64,000 bases of DNA from Gonatopus flavifemur (lineage: Eukaryota; Arthropoda; Insecta; Hymenoptera; Dryinidae): NCBI GenBank assembly GCA_018340375.1, contig JAFFJZ010000006.1, positions 28,588,001 through 28,652,000 of the forward strand, given 5' to 3'. Shown here in pieces: positions 60,929 through 64,000 of this stretch. Below the pieces are notes generated by a model. The model made no database searches. It was given only the letters and a program-made list of their open reading frames with translations, and was not told where the DNA came from. The position numbers and the translations under genes are program-made. Position 1 is the first letter of the stretch. Each line of letters opens with the position of its first letter.

Positions 60929-60951
60929 TCAAATAAATTTTTTTTTCAGTG
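60929..60951 (-). repeat. right terminal inverted repeat of the CACTG transposon
   Basis: Exact inverse of 52383-52405, ending CAGTG, then TA. Upstream from about 60540 are aataaa/tttatt-rich subterminal words (gaatggtaccaaaaacatatttattcc, ccaataaatttttattc). Confidence 0.9.
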
Positions 60952-61425
60952 TACAGACTTTTTTCAGAGTTTTTTCATTCTTTTTCAGAGAAATAGTAAC
61001 GAAATTGCACTCTGAAAAAACTCTGACAAAACTCTGATGGATTGCTCACATTTTTCTGACTTTTAGAAAAAAATTAAAAAATTTTCAAACACTTTTTCAC
61101 ACATGATATTTGAATACGGCATATGAATGTATTTATTGAATTTCAGGATTTTTCAATAATCAGAAAAATGTCAACAATTTATTAGAGTTTTGTCAGAGTT
61201 TTTTCAGAGTGCAATTTCGTTACTATTTCTCTGAAAAAGTATGAAAAAACTCTGAGAAACTCTGAAAAAAGTCTGGAAAAAGTCTGTAAAGAATGTCCCA
61301 AAAATATTTGATTTCTCATCAGAATTTCAGAGATTCTCAGAGTTTCTCAGAGTTTTTTCATTTTTTTTCAGAGATTTTTCATAGTTTTGCAGACATTTTT
61401 CAGCGAAATATTTCCATACGGGTAA

Positions 61426-61595
61426 CTTAATCTTCAGAAAGAATTCATAAAGAACTATTCAGGCATTCAACATGTATGCTTTTTGAATTCATTGAGTTCA
61501 TATTGAATTCATTTTTACTGTCATAACGGGGACTGTTCAAGAAGTTCTTCCAGAAGTTTTTGTGAATTCAAAATGATCATTTGTGCTGTCTGGGC
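61426..61595. mobile_element. right part of an interrupted CAGCAC-type MITE
   Basis: Closely matches 61970-62133 (cttcagaaagaattcat, aagaactattcaggcattca, aacggggactgttc, tttgtgctgtctgggc). It starts right at the TA duplication of the CCCGTATGG element, so it is the right-hand remnant of the element that was hit. It carries a short extra block (cattgagttcatattgaatt) absent from the other copy. Confidence 0.7.
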
Positions 61596-61871
61596 CATGT
61601 GTAAGGAAACTATAAGTTTATTCCTGAAGGGTTAAGTTGTGATCAAACGTTGAATCAGTTCATTCCCCATTGATTCTTATTCAATATGGATGCAAAATCT
61701 CAGGCCCCCGATTGCTTCTCGTATTATTACTGATTTGTTTGTCCGGAATTGGTATCGGAATCAAATTGGTTTACGTAGGTTGCAATCAGATTTTTTGAAT
61801 GCGGAAATTTAATCGGGTTTCCCGTATTCAACATGTTTTGAATCAAGTACAAAGTACTCAAGGAGATACTA
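61596..61871. other. spacer, nothing recognised
   Basis: Unique-looking AT-rich sequence between two copies of the CAGCAC-type MITE. No gene or repeat end is supported. Confidence 0.4.
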
Positions 61872-62133
61872 CCCATACAGCACAAAAGTCCCCGCAAAGA
61901 GCTCCCGTTATGATAGTGAACATGAATTAATTATGAATAGTTTGAATTCAAAATGAACTCTTGATGAATAACTTGATCTTCAGAAAGAATTCATATCACG
62001 AATTCATAAAGAACTATTCAGGCATTCAACATGTATGCATTTTGAATTCATTTTTACTGTCGTAACGGGGACTGTTCCAGAAGTTCTTTCAGAAGTTCTT
62101 GTGAATTCAAAATGATCATTTGTGCTGTCTGGG
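61872..62133. mobile_element. intact 262-bp CAGCAC-type MITE
   Basis: CCCATACAGCACAAA at the left and TTTGTGCTGTCTGGG at the right are inverted. Inside, GAATTC and GAACTCTTG/CAAGAAGTTC words recur. It is the uninterrupted relative of the copy at 61426-61595 and of the shorter MITE at 30102-30215. Confidence 0.7.
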
Positions 62134-62325
62134 CTAGCGCCGGAACTTTAGACAAATCTTTCGTGTGGGATTTCTCCACAATATTTGAATATTTTCAAAA
62201 TATCGCTCTATAGTACAGCATTTCCTGAATGTCTATAGAAATGCTGTATGGAGTGATATTTTGAAAATATGGAAGTATTTTGGAGAAATCTCACGCAAAA
62301 AATTTGGCTAATGTCCCAGCGCTAG
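62134..62325. mobile_element. 192-bp foldback MITE bounded by CTAG
   Basis: CTAGCGCCGGAACTTTAG at the left pairs with CTAATGTCCCAGCGCTAG at the right; the inner arms (GATTTCTCCA, ATATTTTGAAAATAT-type words) continue the foldback. CTAG at both ends may be a palindromic target duplication. It directly abuts the CAGCAC-type MITE. Confidence 0.65.
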
Positions 62326-62779
62326 TATCTCTTTAATTGACAAACATTGAGGGGTCTCATCCCCTCTCACGTCATAGTTAAGGACCATGGATTCCTTCAA
62401 GAAATGGACAAAATTTTGTTACGTACTTTCCGATCAACTAGGCAATGAATATAAATTTTAAATACACAATAATTAAGTAAATTACCTAAATTGAGCTTCG
62501 AATATGAAATTGAAACTGCAAATGATTGGTTAAAATTATGCAAGCGATTATAAACATATTAAACTAAGAATGACAATAATTTTTCAACTTATGTTTTTAT
62601 GTTTGGGAATGTGTTTGGAGCTTGGGATTTATATTTTGAGCCAAATCTTAGCAATGAACTTTATCCCTGTATATTTCAAACTTTTAATTATTGCTTGGTT
62701 ATTTAAAAACTACGCAGCAAAATTTTGTTCTTTCTTTAATGCTCCATGGCTCTTAACGGCATTCACCACCTTCCCAAAA
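62326..62779. other. spacer, nothing recognised
   Basis: AT-rich sequence without a supported gene. The open frame at 62570-62788 is hydrophobic (Leu/Ile/Phe-rich) and lacks any family signature or splice context. Confidence 0.4.
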
Positions 62780-63167
62780 AGTTACTAGATTCCAAAATCG
62801 CCCCCCCCCCAGTTTTCTCAAAAACGAACAAATAAAATGAAAAATAAAGAGTAGCTGCACTTTCTTTGATATGCTAAGAAGATGCACCTGCTCATTAAAA
62901 TCGATTATATTCATTAATCGTTGAGAAAACTGGGGGGAGAGATCTAGTAACTTTGCCTCTGATGAATGCCCTTAAGGGGATTCATTACTCCCTGCAAAAG
63001 TTACTAGATTCCAAATTTCTGCCCCCAGTTTTCTCAGAAACGACCACATAAAATGAAAAATAATGAGTAGCTGCATTTTTTTCAATAGCCTAAGAAGATG
63101 CAGCTGCTCATTAAAATTGATTCTATTCATTGATTATTGAGAAAACTGGGGGAGAGATTTAGTAACT
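62780..63167. repeat. two tandem AGTTACTAGAT foldback units
   Basis: Unit 1 (62780-62952) and unit 2 (62999-63167) each start AGTTACTAGATTCCAAA and end with an inverted (T)AGTAACT. Each contains CAGTTTTCTC...GAGAAAACTG and GAGTAGCTGC...GCAGCTGCTC or a close variant as inverted inner arms. The spacer after each unit carries a CCTTAAG(G/A)GGAT word. A third start (AGTTACTAGATTGC) occurs at 63932 and runs off the window, suggesting a tandem or satellite-like array built from a foldback. Confidence 0.65.
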
Positions 63168-63220
63168 TGGCTTGTGATGAAAATCGCCTTAAGAGGATAC
63201 CAGAGTTACCATCGGAGCAC

Positions 63221-63455
63221 GTTTTATTGCACTAAAACACTCGGAACTGAATTCATAAAAAAATCTGAAATTTTCAGGGATGATTCTTTGAAACTTCATT
63301 TGGTCTGTACAGAGCCCGAATTTTGAATTTCGAAAAAAAATGTTTCCCGAAATTCAGGCCCTGTACAGAACTAAATGAAGTCTCAAAGAATCATCCCTGA
63401 ACATTTCAGATTTTTTTATGGATTCAGTTTCGAATATTTTAGTGCAAAAAAAACG
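63221..63455. mobile_element. inner foldback with about 95-bp arms
   Basis: Starts CGTTTTATTGCACTAAAA and ends with the inverse; the arms share CATAAAAAAATCTGAAAT and CAGGGATGATTCTTTGA, and meet at a CTGTACAG-flanked loop. The few mismatches indicate a fairly young element. No coding capacity. Confidence 0.7.
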
Positions 63456-63878
63456 CCCTGGTAAAAAAACCGGATAGGAAACTGGATGAAACTCGGATGA
63501 TAATCCTGATGGTAATCCGGATGATAATCCGACTCAAACCCGGATGAAATTTCCGGGATTCCATCCGGGTGTATCCAGGCGTGTATACGGGTTTTGCGGT
63601 GATTCTTTATCCGGTTCCATTTGGATCCTATCCGGGTTTTGGGACAAGACATTTTTTGGAATCCCAAATAAAACCCGAACAAGGAGACGAATGAATTCTA
63701 TCCAAATTTCGTGTAGAGTTTCGAAAAATATTCAGTATTAAAATCCGGATAGGGTCCGGATGAAACCGGATGAAGAATCGCCGCAAAAAACCGTATACGC
63801 GCCCGGATACACCCGGATTGAATCCCGGAAATTTCATCCGGGTGTGAGTCGGGTTCCCATCCGGTTTTTTTACCAGGG
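63456..63878. mobile_element. inner foldback filled with ATCCGG/CCGGAT words
   Basis: CCCTGGTAAAAAAACCGGAT at the left is inverted at the right (ATCCGGTTTTTTTACCAGGG). At least a dozen CCGGAT or ATCCGG words occur between, along with inverted GCGTGTATACGGG/CCGTATACGCGCC and GAAATTTCCGGGATT/AATCCCGGAAATTTC blocks. This makes an unusually GC-rich island in AT-rich DNA. Confidence 0.7.
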
Positions 63879-64000
63879 GGTGCTCCGATGGTAACTCTGG
63901 TATCCTCTCAAGGGTATCCCGTAGAAGCCGAAGTTACTAGATTGCTTTTCCCAAAATACTCGAAGATGACTCAATAGAATGGAATATAACAACCAGCCAG

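Larger units (their letters stand above)
52383..60951 (+). mobile_element. 8.57-kb two-gene CACTG transposon, TA target duplication
   Basis: Perfect 23-bp terminal inverted repeats (52383-52405 and 60929-60951) read CACTG, nine A, TTTATTTGA. TA flanks both ends (52381-52382 and 60952-60953). The host element's opposite arm (about 61272-61303) supplies an empty site: gggacattctTTACAGAC there against gggacattctTTA[element]TACAGAC here. Subterminal regions on both sides repeat caaataaa/tttatttg words. It encodes ORF1 (SAM domain) and ORF2 (C2H2 plus DDE transposase) in the same direction. CACTG ends and the ORF2 motif order suggest a distant CMC (CACTA/Mirage/Chapaev) relative, but most CACTA elements duplicate 3 bp, so the superfamily call is inference. 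Perfect ends and an open ORF2 suggest recent activity. Confidence 0.88.
52247..61423. mobile_element. CCCGTATGG foldback element, host of the large transposon
   Basis: The left CCCGTATGGAAATATTTCGC and right GCGAAATATTTCCATACGGG are inverted and flanked by TA on both sides (52245-52246 and 61424-61425). Without its insertion it is about 610 bp (52247-52382 plus 60952-61423), with arms of about 136 bp made of CTCTGAAAA/TTTTCAGAG words. A diverged copy lies at 9204-9757. The flanking sequence joined across one TA (gatgagTAacttaatcttcag) matches the uninterrupted copy near 61963 (gatgaaTAacttgatcttcag). Confidence 0.8.
63188..63912. mobile_element. outer inverted repeat enclosing two foldbacks
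   Basis: CCTTAAGAGGATACCAGAG followed by TTACCATCGGAGCAC on the left (63188-63220) is inverted on the right (63880-63912). Inside are two complete, abutting foldbacks at 63221-63455 and 63456-63878. It lies in the spacer between the second and third AGTTACTAGAT units. Confidence 0.6.

Noticed and set aside
52383..60951. Reading the 8.57-kb element as an ordinary host gene cluster
   Set aside because: Perfect terminal inverted repeats, TA duplication, an empty-site match and a transposase-like ORF2 make a transposon the better explanation.
1..64000. CRISPR array, rRNA or tRNA genes
   Set aside because: No regularly spaced direct repeats of CRISPR type were seen. No tRNA A-box/B-box pair or rRNA sequence was recognised on either strand by eye; a tRNAscan run would be needed to exclude a diverged tRNA.

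Overview
The window reads as nuclear DNA of an insect, most likely a hymenopteran such as a parasitoid wasp. It is AT-rich, genes are sparse with GT-AG introns, there is one clear metazoan channel gene, and there are very many small foldback DNA transposons. The order-level placement is inference; no rRNA, tRNA, CRISPR or bacterial-type operon was seen.

Host genes, all on the minus strand: (1) a complete seven-exon bestrophin chloride channel gene at 33841-39072, whose splice phases join into one 696-residue frame; (2) a long first coding exon of an unrecognised acidic, disordered protein at 26797-27977 beneath a GC-richer 5' region; (3) a weaker possible terminal exon at 12387-12575, perhaps of the same gene; (4) two weak candidate exons at 3781-4114. 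The rest is intergenic or intronic.

Mobile DNA: the main feature is an 8.57-kb DNA transposon at 52383-60951. It has perfect 23-bp terminal inverted repeats starting CACTG and TA on both sides. It carries two genes on the plus strand: ORF1, a multi-exon protein with an N-terminal SAM domain, and ORF2, an intact 824-residue protein with two C2H2 fingers and a DDE-type transposase core. It sits inside a smaller foldback element (52247-61423, also flanked by TA), which itself appears to sit in a CAGCAC-ended element. Related copies in the window serve as empty sites for both insertions. ORF1 has an apparent one-base frameshift and a small foldback insertion; ORF2 is open.

Around this are about twenty foldback elements: CACGGA-ended AGCTG/CAGCAAA-rich elements (two in perfect mirror arrangement at 1103-1971), two hAT-like elements with 8-bp target duplications, a relic resembling a MULE transposase tail inside TCCTAA-rich inverted repeats (24300-24925), and a nested cluster at the right edge (62780 onward). 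Several are filled with arrays of one short motif, which is an unusual shared design.
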